From an uncultured Alistipes sp. (GTDB taxonomy: Bacteria; Bacteroidota; Bacteroidia; Bacteroidales; Rikenellaceae): DNA of 64,000 nucleotides. Within the stretch, counting starts at the first letter, position 1, and each line of letters begins with the position of its first letter. Under the pieces are notes generated by a model. The model ran no database searches. It saw only the letters and a program-made list of their open reading frames with translations, and had not been told where the DNA came from. The position numbers and the translations under genes were made by a program. This document shows, one piece after another, positions 16,886-26,257 of the stretch. The stretch covers positions 3,261,806-3,325,805 of the forward strand of contig NZ_OZ007039.1 in the NCBI RefSeq assembly GCF_963931675.1, read 5' to 3'.

Positions 16886-19800
16886 ATGTATGCCATCATA
16901 CCACAACAGATACCGCAAGGCAAGCGTGCAGAGATCAACGAGAAGATTCTCTTTGCCATCAACTCCGGTAAGGATATGATTCCTGCGGAGAGTATATACA
17001 ACTGCTATACGGGTATCGGAGGACTGCACAACCTCAAGCAGTCGGACTTCGCCAGCTACCACGAGTATGCCGAGGCAAAGAAGGAGTTTGAGATGGGACA
17101 GTTCTTCACACCGCACGAGGTATGTCGGGATATGGTAGATGTACTCTCTCCCACATCATCGGAGATGATTCTCGATATGTGTTGCGGTATGGGCAACTTC
17201 TTCAACCATCTGCCCAACCAACACAACGCCTATGGCTTTGACATAGACAGCAAGGCTGTGGCAGTGGCAAGGTATCTCTATCCCGATGCACATATCGAGA
17301 AGTGCGACATACAGCAGTACCACTCCGAGCAACGCTTTGATGCCATCATCGGTAATCCTCCGTTCAATCTGAAGTTTGACTTCCGACTATCACAGGAGTA
17401 TTACATTGACAAAGCCTATCATCTGCTCAATCCTGCAGGGTTCCTGATGATCATCGTCCCTGCCTCTTTTATGCAGAACGAGTTCTGGGAGAAGAGCCGT
17501 GTAGGAAGAGTAAACGAGGACTTCTCCTTCATCGGACAGACAAGGTTAGCACCTCACGCCTTCACTTCGGTAGGTGTAGATAACTTCAACACCAAGATAA
17601 TGGTCTTCCTGCGTCGTTCACAGCATATAGAGATGAATCCCTACAATGCCGAGGAGTTTGTCTCTATGGCAGAACTCAAGGAGCGTGTGAAGAAAGCCCG
17701 TGAGATGAAGCACCGCCTGCGTCTTGACCTTATGCGTGAGACCAACCGCATAGACAAGGAGGAGTTGGAACAGTTCGAGTACAAGCTCGCCAAGTATATG
17801 TACGAGTTGAAGGCTCACGCAAGGCTCAACAAGCATATCGACAAGGCTGTAGCTCTTGTTACCAAGTTTCGTAACCAGAAGCCTCCTGAGAATGCCACCA
17901 ACGAGCAGATGAAGGAGTGGGAACGCAAGAAGCTCACTACTGCCAAGGTACTTGCCACCATACGCAAGTATATCACCTCACAGAATGTCGTACCACGCAA
18001 GGAGGTGGCATTGGTAAAGACCTCCTACGGCTTCAAGCTCAAGCAGTATGCACCACGACTGCTTGATAAGGTGGAACACAAGGCGGCAAGCATCAATGAC
18101 CTCATATTGGATAGCACAGCGCTGCCTATGCCTGAGATAGCAACCGAAGAGAATATGCGACAGATACGCATTGCGGGGCGTATTATCCGCCGTAAGCGTA
18201 GGCTCTACGATATACAGAACCAGCCATTTTCGGATATGGAAACGGACGATACTCTTGCCGAATATCTCGATAATGCCACCTTCGTAAACAAGGATGGCGA
18301 GGTATGCGAGTTTACCCGATTGCAGAAGCACGACCTGAACCTTGTGCTTCAGAAGCGATACGCTCTGCTCAACTGGCAACAAGGCTCCGGCAAGACTGCC
18401 GCTGTATATCACAGAGCCAAATACCTGCTCAAATATGGCAAGGTACGCAATGTTGTGATACTTGCCCCTGCCATTGCCACCAATATGACCTGGACTCCGT
18501 TCCTCGCCATCAACAAGGAGCGATACAGAGTGATACGCACATACAAGGATCTTGAAGATGTGCCGAGAGGTATCTTCCTGCTGCTATCCACCTCTATGGT
18601 AGGCAAGCTCAAACGCGACCTTATGCGGTTTGTGAAACTGTCCTCAAGGAAATTATGCCTCGTGTTCGATGAGTCGGATGAGATTACCAATCCGTCATCA
18701 CAGCGTACAAGGCATATCCTGACAGTCTTCCGCAGACTCAAGTACAAGATTCTCGATACGGGAACAACCACCCGTAACAATATCGCAGAGCTATACAGCC
18801 AGTTTGAGTTGCTCTATAACAACTCGGTCAATATGACTTGTTGGTGCAGCAGTATCTACCACGAGAACCGAGATAAGGAGATAGAGTGTGAAAGAAACCT
18901 CCATTGCGGAGAGCCGTTCCCAGCGTTCAGAGGTCATGTGCTGTTCCGTGCCTGCCACTGTCCGGGCAAGGCAACGGTATTCGGCATAGAGAAGCAGAAT
19001 CAGGATGTCTATAACAAGGAAGAACTCTTCGACCTCATAGGCAAGACCATCATCACCCGTAAGTTCCGCGACTTTGCAGGCGAGAAATACAAGATACGGA
19101 CTCATACCGTAAGCCCTTCAAAGGGTGAACACGAGGTATATCGTGTCATCATTGAGGAGTTCTGCCGTATATGCGAACTATACTACAATAGCACGGGTGA
19201 TACAAAGAAGGATGCAGGACTGAGGCTTATGCGGCAGATCAAGCTGCTTATCAAGGCTTGCTCGGTTCCACACCTCATATCGGGATACTACGGCGATGAC
19301 TATCCGAGCAAGACACGATACATAGAAACATTGATACGGAAGATACCGGGCAAGGTAGCCATCGGCTGTACCACACTTGCCGCCTTTGACCTCTATGAGA
19401 GTTATATCCGTGAACGCTTTCCCGACAGACCGATATATGTCGTGAAGGGAGATGTGGCATTCAAGAAGCGTCAAAGCATCGTGACGGAGTTCGACTCTAC
19501 CATCAACGGTATACTGATATGCACGCAGCAGAGCCTGAGCAGTTCGGTAAACATACCCACCTGCAACGATGTGATACTGGAGTCACTGCAATGGAACATA
19601 CCCAAGATGGAGCAGTTCTACTTCCGCTTCATACGCCTTGACTCCAAGGAGATGAAGGATGTGCATTATGTCACCTACGAGGACTCCGTTGAGCAGAACC
19701 TGATGGCATTGGTACTCACCAAAGAGCGTCTCAACGAGTTCATCAAGACGGGAGAAGTGAAAGAGCAGTCGGAAATCTTCGAGGAGTTCGATATCACAAT

Positions 19801-19888
19801 GTCCGTAATAGACAGTCTGCTGATACGCTCTACGGACAGCGAGGGTAAGATACATATCAGCTGGGGAAGCCAGCGAGTAACAAGTTAA
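16886..19888 (+). CDS. N6-adenine methyltransferase fused to SF2 helicase
   Basis: A 1000-residue two-part enzyme. Residues 65-250 form a gamma-class adenine methyltransferase: GQFFTP (71-76), SAM-binding DMCCGMGNF (97-105) and catalytic NPPF (157-160). A coiled, basic linker leads to an SNF2/DEAD-like ATPase with Walker A QQGSGKT (498-504), DESD (595-598) and motif III-like GTTTRNN, then a second RecA-like half (KVAIGCTTLAAF, QQSLSSSVN). No nuclease motif is seen. The layout resembles DarB-type phage antirestriction proteins, so protection of incoming ICE DNA is likelier than restriction. It heads the accessory run with ardA. Confidence 0.85.
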   Translation: MYAIIPQQIPQGKRAEINEKILFAINSGKDMIPAESIYNCYTGIGGLHNLKQSDFASYHEYAEAKKEFEMGQFFTPHEVCRDMVDVLSPTSSEMILDMCCGMGNFFNHLPNQHNAYGFDIDSKAVAVARYLYPDAHIEKCDIQQYHSEQRFDAIIGNPPFNLKFDFRLSQEYYIDKAYHLLNPAGFLMIIVPASFMQNEFWEKSRVGRVNEDFSFIGQTRLAPHAFTSVGVDNFNTKIMVFLRRSQHIEMNPYNAEEFVSMAELKERVKKAREMKHRLRLDLMRETNRIDKEELEQFEYKLAKYMYELKAHARLNKHIDKAVALVTKFRNQKPPENATNEQMKEWERKKLTTAKVLATIRKYITSQNVVPRKEVALVKTSYGFKLKQYAPRLLDKVEHKAASINDLILDSTALPMPEIATEENMRQIRIAGRIIRRKRRLYDIQNQPFSDMETDDTLAEYLDNATFVNKDGEVCEFTRLQKHDLNLVLQKRYALLNWQQGSGKTAAVYHRAKYLLKYGKVRNVVILAPAIATNMTWTPFLAINKERYRVIRTYKDLEDVPRGIFLLLSTSMVGKLKRDLMRFVKLSSRKLCLVFDESDEITNPSSQRTRHILTVFRRLKYKILDTGTTTRNNIAELYSQFELLYNNSVNMTCWCSSIYHENRDKEIECERNLHCGEPFPAFRGHVLFRACHCPGKATVFGIEKQNQDVYNKEELFDLIGKTIITRKFRDFAGEKYKIRTHTVSPSKGEHEVYRVIIEEFCRICELYYNSTGDTKKDAGLRLMRQIKLLIKACSVPHLISGYYGDDYPSKTRYIETLIRKIPGKVAIGCTTLAAFDLYESYIRERFPDRPIYVVKGDVAFKKRQSIVTEFDSTINGILICTQQSLSSSVNIPTCNDVILESLQWNIPKMEQFYFRFIRLDSKEMKDVHYVTYEDSVEQNLMALVLTKERLNEFIKTGEVKEQSEIFEEFDITMSVIDSLLIRSTDSEGKIHISWGSQRVTS

Positions 19889-19899
19889 ACAGAAAGTCT

Positions 19900-20403
19900 A
19901 TGGATAATATGGATTTAAGCAATGCCGAGGTTGCCGTAACCACACAGCACATTCTGGACGGGAAAGAGTACAAGGACTACTGGGTGCAGATGTCCGACTA
20001 CAGCGACATGGGAGAATTTCTCTGTGCCTGCTCCGACCTCTTTCCCGAAGAAGAGGAACCGGAATATAGATATACCAAGTGGGAGAATATACCCGACAGG
20101 CTGATAAGGCGTGAATGGATATGTCCCAACTTCTTCGAGATACGCGATGCCATGGAAAGGCTCGATGAGAACGAAAGGGAGTATTTCGTCACTTGGAGCG
20201 AACACTTCGGATATGACATAACAACCGATGATCCGCATATGATGGTATCGCACTATCAGGATATATACGGTAACACCATACAAGAGACCGAAGAGGAACT
20301 TGCCGACATCGCTGATGATGCTTTGGTGTATACGGGCATATCGGGCAACTTCTGCGATATGCTTCCTCTTCAGTATGAGATATTCGATGATAACTACAAC
20401 TAA
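19900..20403 (+). CDS. ardA: ArdA-like antirestriction protein
   Basis: A 167-residue, very acidic protein with the pattern of Bacteroidetes ArdA: an MSDYSDMGEFLCACSDLF start, an EEEEPEYRYTKWENIP acidic turn, IRREWICPNFFEI and a DENEREYFVTWSEHFGYDI segment. ArdA proteins mimic B-form DNA and block type I restriction enzymes. The gene follows the methyltransferase-helicase by 11 bp and would be expressed with it on entry into a new host. The C-terminal third is more divergent than the middle. Confidence 0.7.
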   Translation: MDNMDLSNAEVAVTTQHILDGKEYKDYWVQMSDYSDMGEFLCACSDLFPEEEEPEYRYTKWENIPDRLIRREWICPNFFEIRDAMERLDENEREYFVTWSEHFGYDITTDDPHMMVSHYQDIYGNTIQETEEELADIADDALVYTGISGNFCDMLPLQYEIFDDNYN

Positions 20404-20415
20404 AATAATGGATAT

Positions 20416-20730
20416 ATGGAAATCAGTTTCAAAGGACCGGTAATGCCGATTGACCCATACTCGCAGTTGGCATTTGTGGAGATACTAAACATCATACTCA
20501 TTGCAAAGCATATTATGGATGTGAACAGGTATCTCATAGCAAGGAATGTAAACCCTCAGTTCGGCTCACTGTCGGGATATTTCCGGTGGTCGTTTGCCGA
20601 TGAGAGGTTCACGCTGTGGCAACGCACGGACTACAACTCCGATATGTGCTTCTCACACCGCATACTGGATATGCCGTTCTGTATGCTTGCAGCAAAGGAT
20701 AAAGAGAATGATGAGAGAGTATTCAACTAA
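20416..20730 (+). CDS. Small ICE protein of unknown function
   Basis: A 104-residue protein 12 bp after ardA, in the same run. One moderately hydrophobic helix (LAFVEILNIILIAKHIM) is followed by an aromatic-rich segment (SGYFRWSFADERFTLWQRTDYNSDMCF). No known motif. Tight spacing and matching codon use to its neighbours support a real gene. Confidence 0.7.
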   Translation: MEISFKGPVMPIDPYSQLAFVEILNIILIAKHIMDVNRYLIARNVNPQFGSLSGYFRWSFADERFTLWQRTDYNSDMCFSHRILDMPFCMLAAKDKENDERVFN

Positions 20731-20742
20731 CCATCAAAGAAT

Positions 20743-21030
20743 ATGGAAACGACAATCAAGGTATCCAACAGAGAGATAGCGATACGAGCCTTCGATTATC
20801 TGAGGCACGATAGAAAGACCGACTCGGCACTGCGACTGGCTCACCACCTGCTGCACTATGACCGCATATCGCTCGGCATAGGCGAGGTGGATTGGGAGAT
20901 AGATATGGCTATCCAAAAGTTCGGTGGCAATCCACGAACTGGATACCGATATTCGGCACATTTCAGTTTCAATGCAGAGACGGAGATGGAGAAAGAGATA
21001 TACGAAGAGATATTCAACGGTAAAGAGTAA
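20743..21030 (+). CDS. Small ICE protein of unknown function
   Basis: A 95-residue soluble protein 12 bp after the preceding gene. A basic N-terminal helix (SNREIAIRAFDYLRHDRKTDSALRLAHHLL region) is followed by an acidic C-terminus (AETEMEKEIYEEIFNGKE). No family recognised; kept as a gene because of operon spacing. Confidence 0.7.
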   Translation: METTIKVSNREIAIRAFDYLRHDRKTDSALRLAHHLLHYDRISLGIGEVDWEIDMAIQKFGGNPRTGYRYSAHFSFNAETEMEKEIYEEIFNGKE

Positions 21031-21114
21031 CCGAAGGGCGGCCACAAGGTCGCTCTTCGCATTTATAGACATATGTACGGGAAATAGAATCCTGCCGTAC
21101 ACAGGTAATGACAA

Positions 21115-22059
21115 ATGAACGAAGCAAAGAAAACACTCACAATGGAGTTCATCGAAAGCATAATGGATGAGAACTACACCCTCGTATGGGTGGACTATCG
21201 GGAAAGTTTTGATGAAAACCGAGACTTATTACAGAAATGCCTTGAAAAACAAGGCTGCGAAGATCTGTGGTCAAAGGTCGAGGAATGGTATGAGGATGCC
21301 GAGGAGCAGGCGACACAGGAGATTATCAAGGGGCTGAAGAGCCACTGCATCGACTTCCACGACTTTGAGAAGGACGAGGTTGAAGCCTTCTTCGAGGAAC
21401 ACGATGATGAGATAAGGGACGAGATACGCGAGCGTGACGACTCCACAACGGTAAACGACCTTATCAAGAATACCAACGACATACCTATACGGGTGGAAGT
21501 GCTATCCAACTACGACTGCATCAACTCTTGTTGGTTGGAGTCACAAGGTGGCTTCCGCTACAAGGAGAGTTACTTCGGGGATATGATAGATACTCTTCGC
21601 CTCAACCCTGCAAAGGTGAAGAAAGCATTGACGGAGAAAGGCTACACCGTATATGGCAGGTTCCCGAACAAGAAGTATCGTGACGGTAAGGAACAAGTAT
21701 CCTACGAGGATTTTTGTCAAGAGTTGGAGAACTCCTGCTGTGGAGCCAATCTGCTTACCTACATAGGGCTTGTAAACCTCAGAGACCTCTACGATGCCGA
21801 CTTCAAAATCAAAGAGGTCATCATTCCCAAAGGTAATACCTGCGGCCTGTTCAGCTCAATGTATGGCGGTGGCAGTCTGATAGAGATGGAACTCAAAAGC
21901 GATGTAAGAATCCGACTAGATAAGGCACGCAAGGACGGCTACGGCTTCCGTCTGCGACTTGACAATGAACGCTCCAAATATGATTACTCCATCAAGCATG
22001 TATATGGCGTATGCGATACCTTCTTTGGTAAGCAGGTAAGCATCGTATCAGCAAACTAA
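21115..22059 (+). CDS. ICE protein of unknown function with acidic N-terminal half
   Basis: A 314-residue protein. Residues 1-115 are strongly acidic and helical (KVEEWYEDAEEQ, FEKDEVEAFFEEHDDE, RDEIRERDDS), the rest is mixed alpha/beta with a Gly-Tyr-rich turn (SSMYGGGSLIEMEL). There is no signal or membrane segment. The acidic half could mimic nucleic acid, as in other antirestriction proteins, but this is only inferred from charge and neighbours. Confidence 0.75.
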   Translation: MNEAKKTLTMEFIESIMDENYTLVWVDYRESFDENRDLLQKCLEKQGCEDLWSKVEEWYEDAEEQATQEIIKGLKSHCIDFHDFEKDEVEAFFEEHDDEIRDEIRERDDSTTVNDLIKNTNDIPIRVEVLSNYDCINSCWLESQGGFRYKESYFGDMIDTLRLNPAKVKKALTEKGYTVYGRFPNKKYRDGKEQVSYEDFCQELENSCCGANLLTYIGLVNLRDLYDADFKIKEVIIPKGNTCGLFSSMYGGGSLIEMELKSDVRIRLDKARKDGYGFRLRLDNERSKYDYSIKHVYGVCDTFFGKQVSIVSAN

Positions 22060-22088
22060 ATCAGTATTAACCATAAAAATATCAATGT

Positions 22089-22670
22089 ATGAAGAAGATT
22101 GAAGTAAAGGTAAGATACCTCTTCGAGGGTACTTACACCGTAGCGGCAGATGACCGCAATGAGGCACGCACAATGGTAACAAGAGATTGCGGGCTGGTAT
22201 TGGGTGGAAACATCCACACCACACTCGATGATGACGATGTGGATTGGGAGTTTGATGTTCACCCCGATATGCAGATTCTATCCTACACAGAGTTGGAGAA
22301 GAAGCAAAAGCCGAAACGTCTGAAGATGGATTTCTCCGACAGGATAGAGACACTCCGCAAGGATATTATAGATGCCATAAGGCAGTTGCTCTACTCGCAC
22401 GGATTGACAGAAATAACCTTCCCCGAAGAGCAGGATGATCCTGTATGGGTGATATGGTTCAATTGGGACGGAGACCCATACGAGTGCAAAGTAATGGGTG
22501 TCAAGGTAACGGATAACAGTATGACTGTGATTGCCCACGACAAGATTTGCAATGATGAAGTGACTTGCTCCACACCCTTTGAACTTGGAGCAAAGAATAT
22601 CGACTGGCTATATGAGATATATGATGCTGTATGGCAGCAGTTGGAAGAGAACAGAGATAATAACGCTTAA
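22089..22670 (+). CDS. Small ICE protein of unknown function
   Basis: A 193-residue soluble protein. The N-terminal strand pair (EVKVRYLFEGTYTVAADDRNEA) looks like a small beta domain; an acidic loop (LDDDDVDWEFD) and a second beta-rich half with WVIWFNWDGDPYECKVMGV follow. No catalytic motif is visible. It is 30 bp after the previous gene and 11 bp before the next. Confidence 0.72.
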   Translation: MKKIEVKVRYLFEGTYTVAADDRNEARTMVTRDCGLVLGGNIHTTLDDDDVDWEFDVHPDMQILSYTELEKKQKPKRLKMDFSDRIETLRKDIIDAIRQLLYSHGLTEITFPEEQDDPVWVIWFNWDGDPYECKVMGVKVTDNSMTVIAHDKICNDEVTCSTPFELGAKNIDWLYEIYDAVWQQLEENRDNNA

Positions 22671-22681
22671 AGATTACGACT

Positions 22682-23293
22682 ATGAGATTAGACCCTGTAA
22701 ATGCAGTGTCGAGCTTCCACTACTATATGTGGAATGCTTGGGACGAGGAAGAGTGCAAGATTACCTTCGGAGGTGCTTATAAGCACTTCTGGGAGAAATG
22801 GAACTCCCTTGCAAGCAAATCAATACTAGGAGCGGCAGAACGATTCTATGCCGAACTCTCGGACAACAACCGTGAACTGCTTGTCAATCGTGCTGTGGCA
22901 CTCTATGACGGCAAGGCTACAAGAGAAGAACCTCACGATGATGATGTATATGTCTGTGATGCTTGCGGTTCAAGAAAAATTGAGATTCAGGTTTGGGTAA
23001 ATGCCAATACCAATGAGTATCTAAGTGATGTAGATGATGACGATACGGACTGCAAATGGTGCGCTGACTGTGAACAGAGTCAGAATTTCTGCACATTGAG
23101 CGATTACAAACAGAAGATGCAAGATTGGTGGAAAGACCTTGACTTTATCACATTGGAAAGTATAACCGGCTTGCACGAGACTAACTACTCATCGGAAGAT
23201 TGTTCACAATCCTTTGTGGATGCCTGCAATGATTGGTGGAACGGTCAGGACTATGATACCCAACGAGAACTCTATTTCAAATCACAATCTTAA
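22682..23293 (+). CDS. Small ICE protein with a possible zinc ribbon
   Basis: A 203-residue acidic protein. Cys pairs CDAC (near residue 96) and CKWCADC (near 121) could bind zinc. Trp-rich segments (YYMWNAWDEEE, KMQDWWKDLDF, DACNDWWNGQDY) flank it. The start is an ATG 11 bp after the preceding stop. No family recognised; the whole run of small proteins shares high acidity. Confidence 0.72.
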   Translation: MRLDPVNAVSSFHYYMWNAWDEEECKITFGGAYKHFWEKWNSLASKSILGAAERFYAELSDNNRELLVNRAVALYDGKATREEPHDDDVYVCDACGSRKIEIQVWVNANTNEYLSDVDDDDTDCKWCADCEQSQNFCTLSDYKQKMQDWWKDLDFITLESITGLHETNYSSEDCSQSFVDACNDWWNGQDYDTQRELYFKSQS

Positions 23294-23304
23294 TACTTAC
23301 GACA

Positions 23305-23514
23305 ATGACTGATAAAGAAATCATCGAAAGAATATGCGGCTCGTGTAACTGCGATGAAGCAACTGCAAAGGAGTATCTGAATGACGAGATACGCCACCTC
23401 AGAGAACTGCAAGAGGTAAACGACCTGCAAGAGAGTGACATTGAACTCTCTTGCAGTGGCCTCGGCATTGAGTCCGAGTGCATGGAGTATTTCACAATGG
23501 TATTAACTTACTAA
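23305..23514 (+). CDS. Very small acidic ICE protein
   Basis: A 69-residue acidic helical protein (DKEIIERI, CDEATAKEYLNDEIRHLRELQEV), 11 bp after the previous gene and 11 bp before the J-domain gene. Only spacing and base composition support it. Confidence 0.65.
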   Translation: MTDKEIIERICGSCNCDEATAKEYLNDEIRHLRELQEVNDLQESDIELSCSGLGIESECMEYFTMVLTY

Positions 23515-23525
23515 CATCTACTACT

Positions 23526-24548
23526 ATGGCTTACTTTAAGAATATACATTCATTGGCGGAACTCAAGAAGGAATACCGCCGATTGGCATTGGAGAACCAC
23601 CCCGACAAAGGCGGTAGCACCGAAGTGATGCAGCAGATCAATGTGGAGTTTGAACGGCTCCACGAGATTTGGAAGAACGATACTACTGTATCGGCAAATG
23701 CATCAGGTTATGAGAACGACTATGCAGGAGCATCGGCAAAAGAGTATACCGACTTCGTATATAACGAGTATCGTTGGAAAGGTCGCAACTATCAAGGACA
23801 GCACACTCCTGAGATTGTGGAGTTGGTGCGTAACTGGATGAAGGAGACCTATCCCAAGTATAAGTTCTCCGTATCAAGGCATCACTATAACTCTATCCAT
23901 ATCTACCTTGTCAAAGCCGACTTCGAGGCATTCAAGAAGGATAAAGGCGTTGTGTTCCACCACGATGTGAACCACTATAACATTGACAATGACGACATCC
24001 TAACCGACAGAGCCAAAGAGGTGATGAAGAATGTCTGCGACTTTGTGATGTCGTACAACTTCGATGACAGCGATCCGATGACCGACTACTTCTGCACTAA
24101 CTTCTATCTTACATTAGGAGTCGGCACCTACAAGAAGCCATATAAAGTAGAACTGCCGAGATTGGATTGCAAAGGCAAGAAGCCCGATGTGTTCAGGCAC
24201 CCCGAAGGTGCTGCACACAAGGCAATACGCCAAGCATTGGGCGGTGCATACTTCAGTTTTCATAACAGCCAACGACTGCAAGGCAAAATGGTACTCGGAG
24301 AAGACTCCTACGGACATAGTGGCGACAAATACTTCTGGCCTCTCTCATACTCCAGTGCCAAGACCGCCCAGAAACGAATGGATAAATTGGAGAAAGCCGG
24401 TATCCGCTGCAAGCTCACGGGCTACAATGGCGGCTGCATCGAGTTCCTCGGCTACACTCCCGAAACGGAAGCACAACTTGAGAAAGAGAGGCAGGAGGTT
24501 ATCATCGCTCATCGTGCTTGGCAGGCAAAGCAGGTGCAGACAGGATAG
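23526..24548 (+). CDS. J-domain protein with ICE-specific C-terminal region
   Basis: A 340-residue protein with an N-terminal J domain (residues 1-55) that keeps the HPD motif (25-27, ENHPDKGGS) needed to stimulate Hsp70 ATPases. The remaining 280 residues are not the usual zinc finger or substrate domain; the end (RMDKLEKAGIRCKLTGYNGGCIEFLGYTPE) resembles domains found in polyvalent mobile-element proteins. The ATG at 23526 is used because it starts right at the J domain; an in-frame upstream start at 23478 overlaps the preceding gene. It probably recruits host DnaK for a step in ICE biology. Confidence 0.8.
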   Translation: MAYFKNIHSLAELKKEYRRLALENHPDKGGSTEVMQQINVEFERLHEIWKNDTTVSANASGYENDYAGASAKEYTDFVYNEYRWKGRNYQGQHTPEIVELVRNWMKETYPKYKFSVSRHHYNSIHIYLVKADFEAFKKDKGVVFHHDVNHYNIDNDDILTDRAKEVMKNVCDFVMSYNFDDSDPMTDYFCTNFYLTLGVGTYKKPYKVELPRLDCKGKKPDVFRHPEGAAHKAIRQALGGAYFSFHNSQRLQGKMVLGEDSYGHSGDKYFWPLSYSSAKTAQKRMDKLEKAGIRCKLTGYNGGCIEFLGYTPETEAQLEKERQEVIIAHRAWQAKQVQTG

Positions 24549-24729
24549 CATAAAAAATCATATAGAAGTTGCTAATGCTACTGCATTTGAGTTTCTTTTA
24601 TAGAACGCTATAATAGTCAATATAGCGGTCACCAACAAAGAACCCATCATTATCAAATAAGTAGATGTGAAAAACCATCCAAATCCCTGACCAAAAGTTT
24701 GAGCAAGACCCATTATCACAGAGATAAGT

Positions 24730-25977
24730 TGTAATAGTCAAGACTTGTTCTGACATTTTCTATACTATCGGGCAAAAAAAGTGTCCGATGCCATCTGCGA
24801 AGATACGCAACTATTCTCACTCTCACAACCTGGTGAGCCAATAACCTGCTCATCAGGTTGTATTTTCCCTGCATCCTGCAATTGATATCTCCTTGCCACC
24901 TCCATTCCTTCGAGGAAAGTCTGCATGGGTGTTTTCCCGAAACAGTATTTCCCGGAGTGCGTCCTTTGCGTGTTATAGGAGTTCATCCAAGTGTCAAGGT
25001 CTGCCTGCAGTTGTTCTATCGAGGTGTATATCTTCTTCCTGAAAGCGATGGCGTAGAATTCGTTCTGGACAGTCCTGTTGAAGCGTTCACAGATGCCGTT
25101 TGTCTGCGGGCTCTTGGCCTTGATCTTGGAATGGTCTATGTCCTCGATGGCCAGATACAGTTCGTATTCATGTGTTTCCCTGTTTCCGCAGTATTCGGTT
25201 CCCCTGTCCGTGAGCATCCTCATCAGTTTCAGGTCATGCTGCTCGAAGAACGGAACCACCCTGTCATTGAGCATGTCCGCCGCCACGAGCGCGTTCTTCC
25301 TGTCGTAAAGTTTGGCGAATCCGATTTTGGAATAGGTGTCGATGACCGTCTGCTGGTAAATGTGCCCCACGCCTTTGATATACCCTACATAATAGGTGTC
25401 CTGCGCCACAAGGAAGCCTGGATAATAAGTCTCTATTTCCCCGTGTGCCTGTTTCTCCGCCTTGGCTTTTTCCAGCGCGGCCACCTGGTTCTCGTCAAGC
25501 ACGATGCCTTCCTGCTCCACCTTGGTCGAAAGTGCCTTCAGGCGTTTCTGGAAGGTCTCCATGTCATGCCTGAGCCAGATGGAGCGCACTCCTCCGGGAG
25601 ATACGAGTATGCCTTTCTTGCGCAGCTCGTTGGATACGCGTACTTGTCCCAAAGCCGGGTTGGCTATGGCCATCTGCACTACAGCCTGCTCTATGCGCTC
25701 CTCCACGCGGTTCTTTATCACCGGCTTTTTACGGGAAATCTCCTGCAGGGCCAGTTCTCCGCCCTGCTCGTACAGTTCCTTGAAACGATAAAAACTGTCA
25801 CGGCTGTATCCCATAATCTTGCAGGCTCGTGACACGTTTCCCAACTGTTGGGACAGCTCAAGCAGTCCCAGTTTGTTCTTGATGACTTTTTCTGATGTGG
25901 TCATAACTTAATCTGCTTTTATGTTACAAATCTACTCTTTTTATGCGTAACTGTCAGATTAAGTCTTGACTAATTCA
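24730..25977 (-). mobile_element. IS481-family insertion sequence, copy 1
   Basis: 1248 bp with TG...CA ends and imperfect terminal repeats (TGTAATAGTCAAGACTTG at the left, TGAATTAGTCAAGACTTA inward from the right). It is flanked by a 7-bp target duplication GATAAGT at 24723-24729 and 25978-25984. It appears identical to the copy at 28338-29585 but lies in the opposite direction. Confidence 0.93.
24765..25904 (-). CDS. IS481-family transposase
   Basis: A 379-residue DDE transposase. An N-terminal helix-turn-helix ([23 protein letters not shown]) is followed by the integrase core with the DDE residues in [18 protein letters not shown] and NGICERFNR, and the [13 protein letters not shown] end typical of the family. 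It is intact, and its sequence equals that of the second copy, so both are likely recent. Confidence 0.93.
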   Translation of the reverse strand: MTTSEKVIKNKLGLLELSQQLGNVSRACKIMGYSRDSFYRFKELYEQGGELALQEISRKKPVIKNRVEERIEQAVVQMAIANPALGQVRVSNELRKKGILVSPGGVRSIWLRHDMETFQKRLKALSTKVEQEGIVLDENQVAALEKAKAEKQAHGEIETYYPGFLVAQDTYYVGYIKGVGHIYQQTVIDTYSKIGFAKLYDRKNALVAADMLNDRVVPFFEQHDLKLMRMLTDRGTEYCGNRETHEYELYLAIEDIDHSKIKAKSPQTNGICERFNRTVQNEFYAIAFRKKIYTSIEQLQADLDTWMNSYNTQRTHSGKYCFGKTPMQTFLEGMEVARRYQLQDAGKIQPDEQVIGSPGCESENSCVSSQMASDTFFAR

Positions 25978-26257
25978 GATAAGTGCACCCAAGCCAACAC
26001 CTACCCATAAAAAGAATGCTAGCCATCCTGAAATACTTTTCTCTTCCTCCAGCGCCTCTGCTTTTGATGCTTCTTTCGATAGTTGGGCTTCATCTGCGGC
26101 ATATTTATCACACACCTCCTCAAAAGAAGGTTTATCCTTTGTGAACGAACATACTGTACCACATTCTGGGTTAAACTCTCTATTTTTGCAAGTTGAACAT
26201 ATTTTAATCTTCTCCGACATTTCCATAGTAATAGTTGTTTGAGTTAGTATTGTCTAA

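Larger units (their letters stand above)
24558..26226 (-). pseudogene. Zinc-ribbon membrane protein gene split by IS481
   Basis: The 5' part (26226-25978) encodes a Cys4 ribbon (CSTCKNREFNPECGTVC), an acidic helix and the start of a membrane span, then stops at a TGA supplied by the IS end. The 3' part (24722-24558) continues the frame as LISVIMGLAQTFGQGFGWFF and a second membrane span. Removing the IS and one copy of GATAAGT gives 414 bp with no stop, a 137-residue protein with two membrane helices. The truncated 83-residue product may still be made. It is the last gene of the protease operon, 31 bp after the M48 gene. Confidence 0.85.

Noticed and set aside
24858..25832. Open frame opposite the IS481 transposase (also at 28483-29457)
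   Set aside because: It lies fully within the transposase gene on the other strand and has no recognisable domain.
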